DNA of 8,804 nucleotides. Source: an uncultured Clostridia bacterium. GTDB lineage: Bacteria > Bacillota > Clostridia > Oscillospirales > Acutalibacteraceae. Below the pieces are notes generated by a model. The model searched no databases, was not told the DNA's origin, and saw only the letters and a list, made by a program, of their open reading frames with translations. The position numbers and the translations under genes are program-made. Location: the NCBI GenBank assembly GCA_946628455.1, contig CAMOWP010000074.1, positions 1 through 8,804 of the forward strand. The letters run 5' to 3'. Positions 1 through 6,766 of the stretch are shown in pieces; positions within the stretch are counted from its first letter, which is position 1; each line of letters starts with the position of its first letter.

Positions 1-160
1 AATTTGCAAAATGTAATTATCACATTTTTGGCTAAATGTTATGTTTACATTATAGCTCCCGAGATGAAATTTTTTTCATTTTTTGACGAACGGTATGTTT
101 TTTATGACGAATAGCACCTTTTTTCTCTTGGCAAAATCAAAAAAATTTAAATTTCAAAAA
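1..160. other. AT-rich intergenic region, no gene seen
   Basis: This stretch upstream of the transporter promoter holds no convincing gene. It is very AT-rich. Two imperfect hairpins can be drawn: GCTAAATGT (31-39) against ACATTATAGC (47-56), with one bulged A, and ATGAAA (64-69) against TTTCAT (74-79), which is followed by a T-run. Together they could be the decayed end of a transcription unit arriving from the left, but neither is GC-rich enough for a firm terminator call. GACGAA occurs twice, at 85-90 and 106-111, each after a T-rich run; the meaning is unknown. Confidence 0.4.
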
Positions 161-167
161 ATAATTC

Positions 168-196
168 TTTACAAATCAAATTGGTTATTATATTAT
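168..196 (+). promoter_or_regulatory. Sigma-A-type promoter of the NSS transporter
   Basis: TTTACA (-35, 168-173) and TATTAT (-10, 191-196) are separated by exactly 17 nt, a near-consensus vegetative promoter. The predicted start near 203 leaves a leader of about 26 nt, too short for a riboswitch. An AAGGA ribosome binding site (215-219) sits 9 nt before the ATG at 229. Confidence 0.72.
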
Positions 197-228
197 GTTA
201 ATACTATTTTGTTCAAGGATGTAAAAAG

Positions 229-1584
229 ATGGAAGAAACAAGGAGTACCTTTAAAGGTAAATTAGGCTTTATACTTGCTGCGGCAGGTTCTGCGGTAGGT
301 CTCGGAAACCTTTGGCGTTTTCCGTATCTTGCCGCAAAATACGGCGGAGGAATGTTCCTTCTCGTATACATTATTCTTGCTGTTACCTTCGGCTTTGTGC
401 TTATGGTAACGGAAATAGCAATCGGAAGAAAAACTCAGCTCAGCCCGCTCAAGGCTTTCGAAGCGCTTAACAAGAAATGGAAATGGCTCGGTGCGCTTGC
501 AACCGTTGTTCCCGTGCTCATTTTCCCGTATTACTGCTTAATCGGAGGCTGGGTAACGAAATACGCAGGTGTTATGCTTATAGGCCAGGTTAAGGAGGCG
601 GCGCAGGACGGCTTCTTCGGAAACTATATTTCCTCAACTGCCGACCCGCTTGTCTGGTTCCTGCTTTTTATAATTGCAACAACGCTTGTTGTAGTTTTCG
701 GCGTTAATAACGGAATTGAAAAGCTCAGCAGAGTTCTTATGCCCGCGCTGCTTATTCTTACCGTTGCACTTTCGATTTACGTTGTAACAAGGAAGGGCGC
801 AATGGAAGGCGTTAAATATTATCTCCTTCCGAATATTAAGGATTTAAGCGTTAAAACCTTCCTTGCGGCTCTCGGCCAGCTGTTCTATTCAATGTCGCTT
901 GCTATGGGTATTATGATAACCTACGGCTCATATTTCTCAAAGGAAGAGCATATTGAAAAGGCAACAAGGCATATTGAGATTTTTGATACTGCAATCGCAT
1001 TTCTCGCAGGTCTTATGATTATCCCCGCAGTTTTCGTTTTCTCAGGCGGAGATAAGGAAGCGCTCGGAACGGGACCGTCTCTGATGTTTGTAACCCTGCC
1101 CAAGGTATTCAACTCAATGCCGGGCGGAAGAATCATCGGAAGCGCGTTCTTCATCCTCGTTTTATTTGCAGCAATAACGAGCTCTGTTTCCATTATGGAG
1201 GCTATCGTTTCGGGACTTATAGACGCTTTTAATATCACCAGAAACAAGGCTACCGTTTTCGTTGCAATTTTCGGAATTTTAGTAGGTATCGCGTGCTCGT
1301 TCGGCTTCGGCATATGGAGCGATTTCACCATTTTCGGCTTCGATATCCTCGATTTCCTTGATTTTGTTTCAAACAGCATTCTGCTTCCGTTTGTAGGTAT
1401 GATGACGTGCATCATAGTCGGCTTCGTTATCAAGCCTGACGCAATCATCAGCGAGGTTGAGCTCAACGGCCCGTTCACTATGAAGAAATTCTACATTGCA
1501 ATGGTAAAATGGGTTGCTCCGATTTTCATTTTTGCAATTCTTGTTTCAAGCATTCTTCAGGGAATCGGCATATTGACAATTTAA
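229..1584 (+). CDS. Sodium-dependent transporter, NSS/SNF family
   Basis: This is an integral membrane symporter that, by family, uses the sodium gradient to import a small solute, most often an amino acid. The N-terminus carries the NSS signature in TM1: AAAGSAVGLGNLWRFPYLAA, about residues 17-36, with the unwound GLGNLWRFP segment at 24-32. Further family features are PYYCLIGGW in TM3 (100-108), FYSMSLAMGIMITYGSY in TM6 (219-235, the substrate-contacting unwound helix) and AAITSS in TM8 (314-319, the Thr/Ser that ligate sodium in LeuT). Length (451 aa) and hydrophobic profile, about 11 TM segments, fit bacterial members such as Tyt1 and MhsT. The ATG at 229 is preceded by AAGGA at good spacing. 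It appears monocistronic, with its own promoter and a terminator at 1602-1631. The substrate cannot be read from sequence; amino-acid uptake is inference. Confidence 0.95.
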   Translation: MEETRSTFKGKLGFILAAAGSAVGLGNLWRFPYLAAKYGGGMFLLVYIILAVTFGFVLMVTEIAIGRKTQLSPLKAFEALNKKWKWLGALATVVPVLIFPYYCLIGGWVTKYAGVMLIGQVKEAAQDGFFGNYISSTADPLVWFLLFIIATTLVVVFGVNNGIEKLSRVLMPALLILTVALSIYVVTRKGAMEGVKYYLLPNIKDLSVKTFLAALGQLFYSMSLAMGIMITYGSYFSKEEHIEKATRHIEIFDTAIAFLAGLMIIPAVFVFSGGDKEALGTGPSLMFVTLPKVFNSMPGGRIIGSAFFILVLFAAITSSVSIMEAIVSGLIDAFNITRNKATVFVAIFGILVGIACSFGFGIWSDFTIFGFDILDFLDFVSNSILLPFVGMMTCIIVGFVIKPDAIISEVELNGPFTMKKFYIAMVKWVAPIFIFAILVSSILQGIGILTI

Positions 1585-1601
1585 TGATTAATATTTAAAA
1601 T
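1573..1601 (+). promoter_or_regulatory. Sigma-A-type promoter of the HAD phosphatase, overlapping the transporter end
   Basis: TTGACA (1573-1578) and TAAAAT (1596-1601) are exactly 17 nt apart. The -35 box lies inside the last codons of the transporter. The expected start is near 1608, inside the left arm of the transporter terminator (1602-1610). A transcript from here would lack most of that arm and could not form the terminator, so the downstream gene would escape termination. Confidence 0.62.
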
Positions 1602-1631
1602 TAAGAGGACGGAAAAGTCCTCTTATTTTTT
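1602..1631 (+). terminator. Rho-independent terminator of the NSS transporter
   Basis: A perfect 9-bp stem, TAAGAGGAC (1602-1610) with GTCCTCTTA (1617-1625), has a 6-nt GGAAAA loop and a run of six T (1626-1631). It ends only 11 nt before the next gene's ATG. Confidence 0.88.
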
Positions 1632-1642
1632 ACGGTGATAAT

Positions 1643-2212
1643 ATGAATGTTTTTGATTTTGACAATACTATCTATGACGGCGAAAGCACGCTTGATTTGT
1701 TCTTTTACTATATTGTGAGAAAGCCGTGGATGCTCAAGCTTCTTCCAACGGTTTTAAAGGCGTTTAAAAGATACAAAAAGGGCGACGTAACGCTTGGAGA
1801 AGCGCTTGAGCATTATGCACCGCTGATTGAAAAGGACGCGCTGCGCGTTTTTGATTTTGAAAACGACCCGCCGGAATTCTGGGATAAGCATATGAAAAAA
1901 ATCAAGCCGCTTTACAATGAGCTTCGCTCTGACGACGACCTTATTATCACCGCCTCCCCCGATTTCAACGTTGAGGAAATCTGCAAAAGGCTCGGCATAA
2001 AGCGCTTTCTTGCTTCAAGAATTAACAGAGAAACGGGCAGGATAGAATTTGCAAACCTGAGAGAAAATAAAATCAAGGCGTTTCTTGAAGAATACGGCGA
2101 GAGCGAAATTGAAAACTTTTACACAGACTCTCCTGAAAACGACGCTGTTCTGATTGAAAAGGCAAACCACGCCTTTGTTGTTAAGAAAAATAAAGTTACC
2201 CAAATTAAGTAA
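1643..2212 (+). CDS. HAD-superfamily hydrolase, subfamily IB (phosphoserine phosphatase-like)
   Basis: This is a cytosolic small-molecule phosphatase of the haloacid dehalogenase fold, 189 aa. Motif I is DFDNTIYDGES (residues 5-15), with nucleophile D5 and general acid D7. Motif II is LIITASPDF (100-108, T103 the likely phosphate ligand). The motif III lysine is K143 in NLRENKIKAF. Motif IV is FYTDSPENDAVL (159-170, D162 and D167 binding Mg2+). The helical insert after motif I (about 17-90) is the type-1 cap that marks HAD-IB, as in SerB and related phosphatases. The catalytic set is complete, so it should be active; the substrate is unknown. The start is set by a GGTGA ribosome site (1634-1638) 4 nt before the ATG. 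No terminator is seen after it, and the next gene's promoter begins 7 nt past its stop, so some read-through into rlmB is possible. Confidence 0.9.
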   Translation: MNVFDFDNTIYDGESTLDLFFYYIVRKPWMLKLLPTVLKAFKRYKKGDVTLGEALEHYAPLIEKDALRVFDFENDPPEFWDKHMKKIKPLYNELRSDDDLIITASPDFNVEEICKRLGIKRFLASRINRETGRIEFANLRENKIKAFLEEYGESEIENFYTDSPENDAVLIEKANHAFVVKKNKVTQIK

Positions 2213-2218
2213 TCATAA

Positions 2219-2247
2219 TTTACAACGAACTGCTTATATGATATAAT
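2219..2247 (+). promoter_or_regulatory. Extended -10 sigma-A promoter of the rlmB operon
   Basis: TTTACA (2219-2224), a 17-nt spacer and a perfect TATAAT (2242-2247) preceded by TGA make an extended -10 (TGnTATAAT) promoter, the strongest-looking in the window. The start is predicted near 2254, giving a leader of about 29 nt. Confidence 0.82.
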
Positions 2248-2282
2248 TAAACATTATAGCTAAATATTTACGAGGTAAACGA

Positions 2283-3035
2283 TTGAAAAACGATAATGTA
2301 CAAAACGATAATATTGTAATCGGAAGAAACGCCGTTCTTGAGCTTTTAAAGAGCGGACGCGAGATTGAAAACGTTATGATTGCAAAGGGCGAGCGCGAGG
2401 GCTCGGTAAAAAGCATAATTGCGCTTTGCAGGGAAAAGAAAATCGTAATCAAGGACGTTGACAAGAGAAAGCTTGATTCAATGAGCGCAGGCGCTAATCA
2501 TCAGGGCGTAATTGCCTGCGTTCCCGCGCACAGCTATTCAAGCGTTGAGGAAATCCTTGCATACGCAGAGGAAAAGGGCGAAGCCCCGTTTATCATCATC
2601 TGCGATGAAATTGAGGACAGCCACAATTTAGGCGCGATTATACGAACGGCTGAGGCGTGCGGCGTTCACGGCATTATTATTCCTAAAAGGCGCAGCGTTG
2701 GGCTCAACTTCATTGTGGCAAAAACCTCCTGCGGCGCGCTTGAATATATGAGAGTTGCAAGAGTCGGCAACCTTGCGCAGACCATTGAGGAATTAAAGAA
2801 GAAAAACATCTGGATATACGCTGCTGATATGGACGGCCAGCGCTGGGATAAAACTGATTTTTCAGGCGGTGCGGCGCTTGTTGTTGGCAACGAGGGCAGC
2901 GGAGTAGGCAGGCTCATCAAGGAAAAATGTGATGTGACGGTCAGCCTTCCGATGCTCGGCAGAGTAAATTCCCTGAACGCCTCGGTTGCGGCAGGAATTA
3001 TTATGTACGAAATCGCAAGGCAGAGGCTTAGCTGA
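2283..3035 (+). CDS. rlmB: 23S rRNA (guanosine-2'-O-)-methyltransferase RlmB (TrmH/SpoU family)
   Basis: This SPOUT-class enzyme uses S-adenosylmethionine to 2'-O-methylate a guanosine of 23S rRNA (G2251 in E. coli numbering). The N-terminal substrate-binding domain (about 11-85) shows the usual IGRNAVLELL start and the NHQGV segment (72-76). The catalytic knot follows: motif 1 DSHNLGAIIRTAEACGV (112-128, N115 and R121), motif 2 LVVGNEGSGV (199-208, E204), motif 3 LPMLGRVNSLNASVA (222-236, S230 and N232). The length of 250 aa is typical. The start is TTG, supported by GAGGT (2272-2276) 6 nt upstream and by no in-frame ATG before the conserved part. The first codons contain an 11-bp direct repeat (AAAACGATAAT at 2287 and 2302) that encodes a short NDN repeat. 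The next gene follows after 20 nt with no terminator, so the two are probably co-transcribed. The exact rRNA site is inferred from family. Confidence 0.92.
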   Translation: MKNDNVQNDNIVIGRNAVLELLKSGREIENVMIAKGEREGSVKSIIALCREKKIVIKDVDKRKLDSMSAGANHQGVIACVPAHSYSSVEEILAYAEEKGEAPFIIICDEIEDSHNLGAIIRTAEACGVHGIIIPKRRSVGLNFIVAKTSCGALEYMRVARVGNLAQTIEELKKKNIWIYAADMDGQRWDKTDFSGGAALVVGNEGSGVGRLIKEKCDVTVSLPMLGRVNSLNASVAAGIIMYEIARQRLS

Positions 3036-3055
3036 TAAAAAATAACGGTGAGAAA

Positions 3056-5485
3056 ATGAGCGAGAATTTATCAATTGATGAAATAATCAAGCGTGCTCAG
3101 CAGATAAAATCCGAGGCTGAAAAGCAGCTTGCCGCTGCTGAAAAGAGCCTTGATGAAAAGGCAAAGCAGGCAATCGAAGAGGTTGTAGTTGACGAAAAAG
3201 CGGTTGCAAAGCGAATTGCCAAGGCTTATGAGCAGGTGGAAGAGGAAGAGGATGTTAAGGAATACATCCCCTCTAAAGCTGCACCCAAAAATAAAGAAGC
3301 TGACAGCGGCGATGACGTAAAAATCGCTGAGGCTAAGGCAACAGGCAAAACCGTTGAAATGAATATCAGCACTGACGAAAACGACGATGATATCAAGATA
3401 GCCGACGGCAAAACAAGGACCTTCGGCAACGATAACAGAGCTGAGGAAAAGACAATTCAGGCGTCCTTTGTTTCAACAACTCCGAACGAAAAAGCAGAAT
3501 CTGACCTTGAGCCTATTCCCACAATAGTTTCTGCTCAGCACGTCAAGGCGTTCAACAAGGACGGCGAGGAGGTTGAGCTCGAGGAGGAAACGGGCTTTCA
3601 GATTAAGCTTGAGGGCTTTGATGAAAACATTGATACGGTTGAAACGATTGATGAAGAGGTTGCCGAAAAGGAGCTTGAAAAGAGGCGCGAGGAAAAAATC
3701 GGAAAATTCCGCCTCTTCGGCCCTGACGAAGCAGAAATGCAGCTTGGAGATATTTCAGTTGCGGCGGATGATTACGATACGGAAAGCGAAAGGGATTCCT
3801 TCCTTGAGCGCCTTGTTTCAAAAAGAACAGCTATTATGATGAAGCTTGTTCTGACTGTAATTCTTTTTATTCCGCTTTTCCTTTTAACAAAATTCAGGGA
3901 CAGCTCATATTTCCCCCTTTTCCTGTCAACTCACGGCACTTATTTCGGGTTTGTTCTTGCGTTTTACGCACTGATACTCCTTATTAATTTTAATATTATT
4001 GCCCACGGCTTTAACTTTAAGAAAGGAATCAATTCCGATTTTCCGATTTCCGTTGCCTCGCTCGGTATTCTGGCGCACACCATTGTTTCGGCTGTTAATG
4101 TAGGGCTGTGGTACGATAACGGCGTTCTGCTTCCCGCGGCGGGAACGTTTGCAATGCTTATGTCTCAGCTCGGAAAGTGGAACATGATGAACAGGCTTGT
4201 TCTTAACTTTGATTTCATTTCAAACAAAAAGAGCAAATATACCGTTGAAAATATTACGAATAACGTTGACGCGGAAATCATAAGCAGGGGCGCCGTTGAA
4301 AAGGAGGAGCCGCTGCTCAAGATGAGCGTTAAGTGCGATTTCCCGACCAATTTCCTTGAAATATCATGTAAGAGCGAGCCCGCAGATAAAATATCAAGAA
4401 GGATTTTCTTTATTGATATTGTCCTTTGTGTAGTGCTTTTCGGAGCCCTGGCGTTCTTCTTCAATGATGTAAACACCGCGATTAACATTTCGCTTTCCGC
4501 GCTTGTTATTTCGCTTCCCGTTGCGTCGCTGTTCATTACTAACCTGCTGTTGTCTGACATATCAAACCAGCTTTCCGAATATGAATCCGTAATATGCGGC
4601 TACGAGGGCGCATATATGACTCAGAGCGCCGACGCAGTAGTTATGGAAGCAGCAGACCTGTTTGCCAATAACGCCTGTGAATTGCACGGAATCAAGACCT
4701 TCGGCGGCGCAAAGGTTGATGACGCAATTATCAACGCAGCCGCCGTTATGATTCAGACCAAAAGCCCGCTTGCCCACGTTTTTGACGATATTATTATCGG
4801 CAAGCAGTCAATTCTTCCAAAGGTTGAGGGTATAACCTACGAGGAAAAAATGGGCACCTCGGCGTGGATTTACAAAAAGAAAATCCTGGTAGGAACGCGT
4901 GAAATGATGATGAAGCACGACGTTTCCGTTCCGCAGGAAAGCTTTGAAAAGAAATATACCATCAAGGACAGAAAAGCGCTTTACCTCGCCGTTGACGGAA
5001 AGCTCAAGGCAATGTTTGTAGTAAGCTACAGCGCCGACCCCGACCTTAAGCGAGAGCTCAGAAAGCTTGAAAAGAGCGATATAACGCTGATTGTTAAAAG
5101 CGCTGACCCGTATATAAACGAGGAAAGCCTGCGTGAGCTGTTCAGCCTGCCCGAGGGCTTCATAAGGGTTATGAATTATTCAGCCGCAAGGGTTTACGAT
5201 AAATACTCAAACCTCGACGTTGAAAAATCCCCTGCATACGTAGTTCACAGCGGAACGGCGCTCGGCTTCGTTTCGGCAATGCGCGGCGCGGGAATCCTTG
5301 CTTCGTCAAGAGGGCTCATCTCCTTCCTTGTAACCTTCGGCTCGGTTATCGGAATCGTAGGAATCGCCCTGCTTGGCTTCATTCAGGCGTTCTCGGAGAT
5401 TACCGCCTTCGGCATAATTCTTTTCCAGATTATCTGGACAACCTTTATGTTCATCGTAACGAAATTCAAAAGCATAGGATTATAA
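3056..5485 (+). CDS. P1B-type ATPase-like membrane protein lacking all catalytic motifs (pseudo-ATPase), with acidic N-terminal extension
   Basis: An 809-residue protein I do not recognise as a named family. Residues 1-65 look like a coiled coil (KRAQQIKSEAEKQLAAAEKS). Residues 65-255 are acidic and probably disordered, with a near-repeat (DDVKIAEAKATGKT at 86, DDIKIADGKTRTF at 111). Hydrophobic segments lie at about 260-279, 296-315, 328-350, 356-373, 449-469, 474-500, 753-778 and 782-802. This 4+2+2 layout, with cytosolic domains at 374-448 and 505-750, is that of heavy-metal (P1B) ATPases. Local likeness continues: SADAVVMEAADLF (524-536) sits where vd-vvfDKTGTLT belongs, KSPLAH (569-574) resembles the N-domain HPLA, and LYLAVDGKLKAMFVV (642-656) resembles the P-domain entry strand. 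But DKTGT reads EAADL, the TM6 CPC position reads LPV (487-489), TGE is absent, TGD reads SAD (682-684) and GDGxND is missing. ATP-driven transport is therefore unlikely; a sensory, scaffolding or regulatory role is inference. GGTGAG (3047-3052) sets the ATG. It shares rlmB's transcript. Confidence 0.62.
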   Translation: MSENLSIDEIIKRAQQIKSEAEKQLAAAEKSLDEKAKQAIEEVVVDEKAVAKRIAKAYEQVEEEEDVKEYIPSKAAPKNKEADSGDDVKIAEAKATGKTVEMNISTDENDDDIKIADGKTRTFGNDNRAEEKTIQASFVSTTPNEKAESDLEPIPTIVSAQHVKAFNKDGEEVELEEETGFQIKLEGFDENIDTVETIDEEVAEKELEKRREEKIGKFRLFGPDEAEMQLGDISVAADDYDTESERDSFLERLVSKRTAIMMKLVLTVILFIPLFLLTKFRDSSYFPLFLSTHGTYFGFVLAFYALILLINFNIIAHGFNFKKGINSDFPISVASLGILAHTIVSAVNVGLWYDNGVLLPAAGTFAMLMSQLGKWNMMNRLVLNFDFISNKKSKYTVENITNNVDAEIISRGAVEKEEPLLKMSVKCDFPTNFLEISCKSEPADKISRRIFFIDIVLCVVLFGALAFFFNDVNTAINISLSALVISLPVASLFITNLLLSDISNQLSEYESVICGYEGAYMTQSADAVVMEAADLFANNACELHGIKTFGGAKVDDAIINAAAVMIQTKSPLAHVFDDIIIGKQSILPKVEGITYEEKMGTSAWIYKKKILVGTREMMMKHDVSVPQESFEKKYTIKDRKALYLAVDGKLKAMFVVSYSADPDLKRELRKLEKSDITLIVKSADPYINEESLRELFSLPEGFIRVMNYSAARVYDKYSNLDVEKSPAYVVHSGTALGFVSAMRGAGILASSRGLISFLVTFGSVIGIVGIALLGFIQAFSEITAFGIILFQIIWTTFMFIVTKFKSIGL

Positions 5486-5527
5486 AAAGCAACCGCAAAA
5501 GGGGCGCCCCAAGCGGTTGCTTTTTTT
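5486..5527. terminator. Bidirectional intrinsic terminator between convergent operons
   Basis: GCAACCGC (5489-5496) pairs with GCGGTTGC (5513-5520), extended by flanking AAA/TTT. A run of seven T (5521-5527) serves the + strand, and five A at 5484-5488 give a T-tract for the - strand. The 16-nt loop contains a perfect 10-bp palindrome, GGGGCGCCCC (5501-5510), that can form an inner stem. It ends the rlmB operon from the left and the XRE/YdcF operon from the right, and lies 4 nt from the stop of the latter. Confidence 0.9.
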
Positions 5528-5531
5528 AGAG

Positions 5532-5951
5532 TTATGTCCAACTTAACCTATTCTTTTGTACTATTTTTACGAATTTTTTGAGGCTTCCGTTCATTGAAGC
5601 ATAATACTCCGTGCCTTTGTATTTTATAAGCAGATTGTCGCATCCGTCGTTTGTAGGATAAACGTAATAAGTTTTGCCGTTTTTTACGATTGTTACACGA
5701 ACGGTATCAAAAAAGCAAGCGGGTGTTTCCAAAGTCCCGGGAAATGAATTCCTACCCGAACAGAAGGTTTCAATAAATCTTTTGTCTTCTTTATCGGTTA
5801 TTTCAACAACTTTTTTGTTTTCCAAATCGGAAATTGTAACTGACTCGGCATCATTGAAGTAAAAGCTTTTGGTAATGAATGCTGAACGAATACCGAAAAA
5901 CAGTCCTATTGCAATAACGATACAAGTTACCGCTGTTACTATCTTTTTCAT
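5532..5951 (-). CDS. Small single-TM extracytoplasmic protein, function unknown
   Basis: 139 aa, not recognised. The N-terminus (MKKIVTAVTCIVIAIGLFFGI, residues 1-21) is one hydrophobic segment after two lysines, a membrane anchor or an uncleaved signal. There is no clear signal-peptidase site, and C10 lacks a lipobox. The rest (about 25-139) is a soluble domain rich in beta-type alternation (VRVTIVKNGKTYYVYP, 84-99), probably outside the membrane. Three cysteines (C64, C79, C104) in that part could form a disulfide. It is the last gene of an apparent operon: the upstream stop TAG is 5 nt from its ATG, and the AGGA ribosome site (5955-5958) overlaps that stop with an unusually short 3-nt spacer, which suggests translational coupling. 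A job linked to the YdcF protein is inference from position only. Confidence 0.75.
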   Translation of the reverse strand: MKKIVTAVTCIVIAIGLFFGIRSAFITKSFYFNDAESVTISDLENKKVVEITDKEDKRFIETFCSGRNSFPGTLETPACFFDTVRVTIVKNGKTYYVYPTNDGCDNLLIKYKGTEYYASMNGSLKKFVKIVQKNRLSWT

Positions 5952-5956
5952 AATTC

Positions 5957-6766
5957 CTAATTCTTAACTCCTTTTAACCACTGCGCCCATACGCCGAAAA
6001 CTTCGCGGGTGAAGAAGGTGGGCTTTGCACGTTTTGACGAGCCTGACGGAATTGAAGAAGCGTTAAGCCCGTTCTTTTTGCAAATCATCGCCGCGCGGTA
6101 CTGATGATACTCGCTTGTTGCAACCGCAACATCGTATGAAAAGCCGTTTTCATCAATTATCTTTTTGGCATTGGCAACGTTCTGGTCCGTGTTGGTTGAT
6201 TTATCTTCAATAAAAATTCGCATACCGTCAATACCGTAGTCCTGCGTCATAAGATTATAAATGCACTGTCCCTCTGATAAATCCTCATCGGGTCCCTGAC
6301 CGCCCGTTGCAATAGCAACAGCCTCGGGGTGCTCCTTCAAATAATTTGAAGCGACTATGCACCTTTCTCTTAAAGTATTGCTCGGAACGCTGCCCCTTAT
6401 CTGACAGCCGAGAACAAGAACGGTGCTCTGATTATCTGCCGTGTATTCCGAATGCTTAACAACCTTTGCAAGCGTTGCAAAAAATAAGCTGAAAAAGATT
6501 ATAACAAGCACGCAGAAAACGGAAATAATTGCCTTTCCGCTTCCATTCTGCCGGAGCTTTTTAATGAATTCAACAAGCGGAGTCCAGAATATTCCCGCCC
6601 CGATAAGTATACCCGAAACACAAAAGCCAAAAAGGTTACCTGCGTTTATTACGCCGAGTGAAACGAGAGGTCCGATATATAAATTTAGAATGTATAACCC
6701 TGCAAGTATTAGAATAATTCTTATAATCATAATAATCACCAAGGTTATTCTATTTCTTTTTGTCAT
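5957..6766 (-). CDS. Membrane-anchored YdcF/SanA/ElyC-family (DUF218) protein
   Basis: 269 aa from the chosen ATG. Three N-terminal membrane segments (about 7-29, 41-61 and 79-100) precede a DUF218 domain (about 114-245). The domain shows its usual conserved blocks: TVLVLGCQIRGSVPSNTLRER (start and end residues 115-135), ATGGQGPDEDLSEGQ (153-167), EDKSTNTDQNVANAKKI (187-203) and VATSEYHQYRA (215-225). Family members (E. coli ElyC, SanA, YdcF) are tied to envelope and peptidoglycan integrity, but no reaction is established. An active-site role for the acidic and histidine residues is inference. The start: an in-frame TTG at 6787 would lengthen it by seven residues, but the AAAAGG at 6777-6782 lies 10 nt before the ATG at 6766, so I prefer the ATG. 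That start lies inside the end of the XRE gene (17-nt overlap), pointing to translational coupling. Confidence 0.88.
   Translation of the reverse strand: MTKRNRITLVIIMIIRIILILAGLYILNLYIGPLVSLGVINAGNLFGFCVSGILIGAGIFWTPLVEFIKKLRQNGSGKAIISVFCVLVIIFFSLFFATLAKVVKHSEYTADNQSTVLVLGCQIRGSVPSNTLRERCIVASNYLKEHPEAVAIATGGQGPDEDLSEGQCIYNLMTQDYGIDGMRIFIEDKSTNTDQNVANAKKIIDENGFSYDVAVATSEYHQYRAAMICKKNGLNASSIPSGSSKRAKPTFFTREVFGVWAQWLKGVKN

Noticed and set aside
28..56. A possible promoter TTGGCT-17-TATAGC at the left edge
   Set aside because: Both boxes are poor and no gene follows within 170 nt other than one that already has a better promoter.
1..228. A riboswitch or leader RNA ahead of the transporter
   Set aside because: The predicted transcription start near 203 leaves only about 26 nt of leader, and the upstream hairpins are AT-rich and lie before the promoter.
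83..265. A 60-residue open frame on the + strand overlapping the transporter start
   Set aside because: No ribosome site, a lysine/phenylalanine-rich product of AT-rich DNA, and it runs over the transporter promoter and start in another frame.
921..1478. A 185-residue open frame antisense to the transporter
   Set aside because: It lies entirely opposite a clear NSS gene, lacks a ribosome site, and its product is low-complexity serine/isoleucine/proline. The same applies to the other antisense frames in rlmB and the ATPase-like gene.
3573..3839. Frames of 88 residues (+) and 72 residues (-) inside the acidic extension of the ATPase-like gene
   Set aside because: Arg- and Lys-rich or Phe/Gln-rich shadows of the acidic coding sequence, with no start signals.
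3056..5485. Annotation as a working heavy-metal-transporting ATPase
   Set aside because: The phosphorylated aspartate and the TGE, CPC and GDGxND motifs are all missing, so only the fold, not the activity, can be supported.
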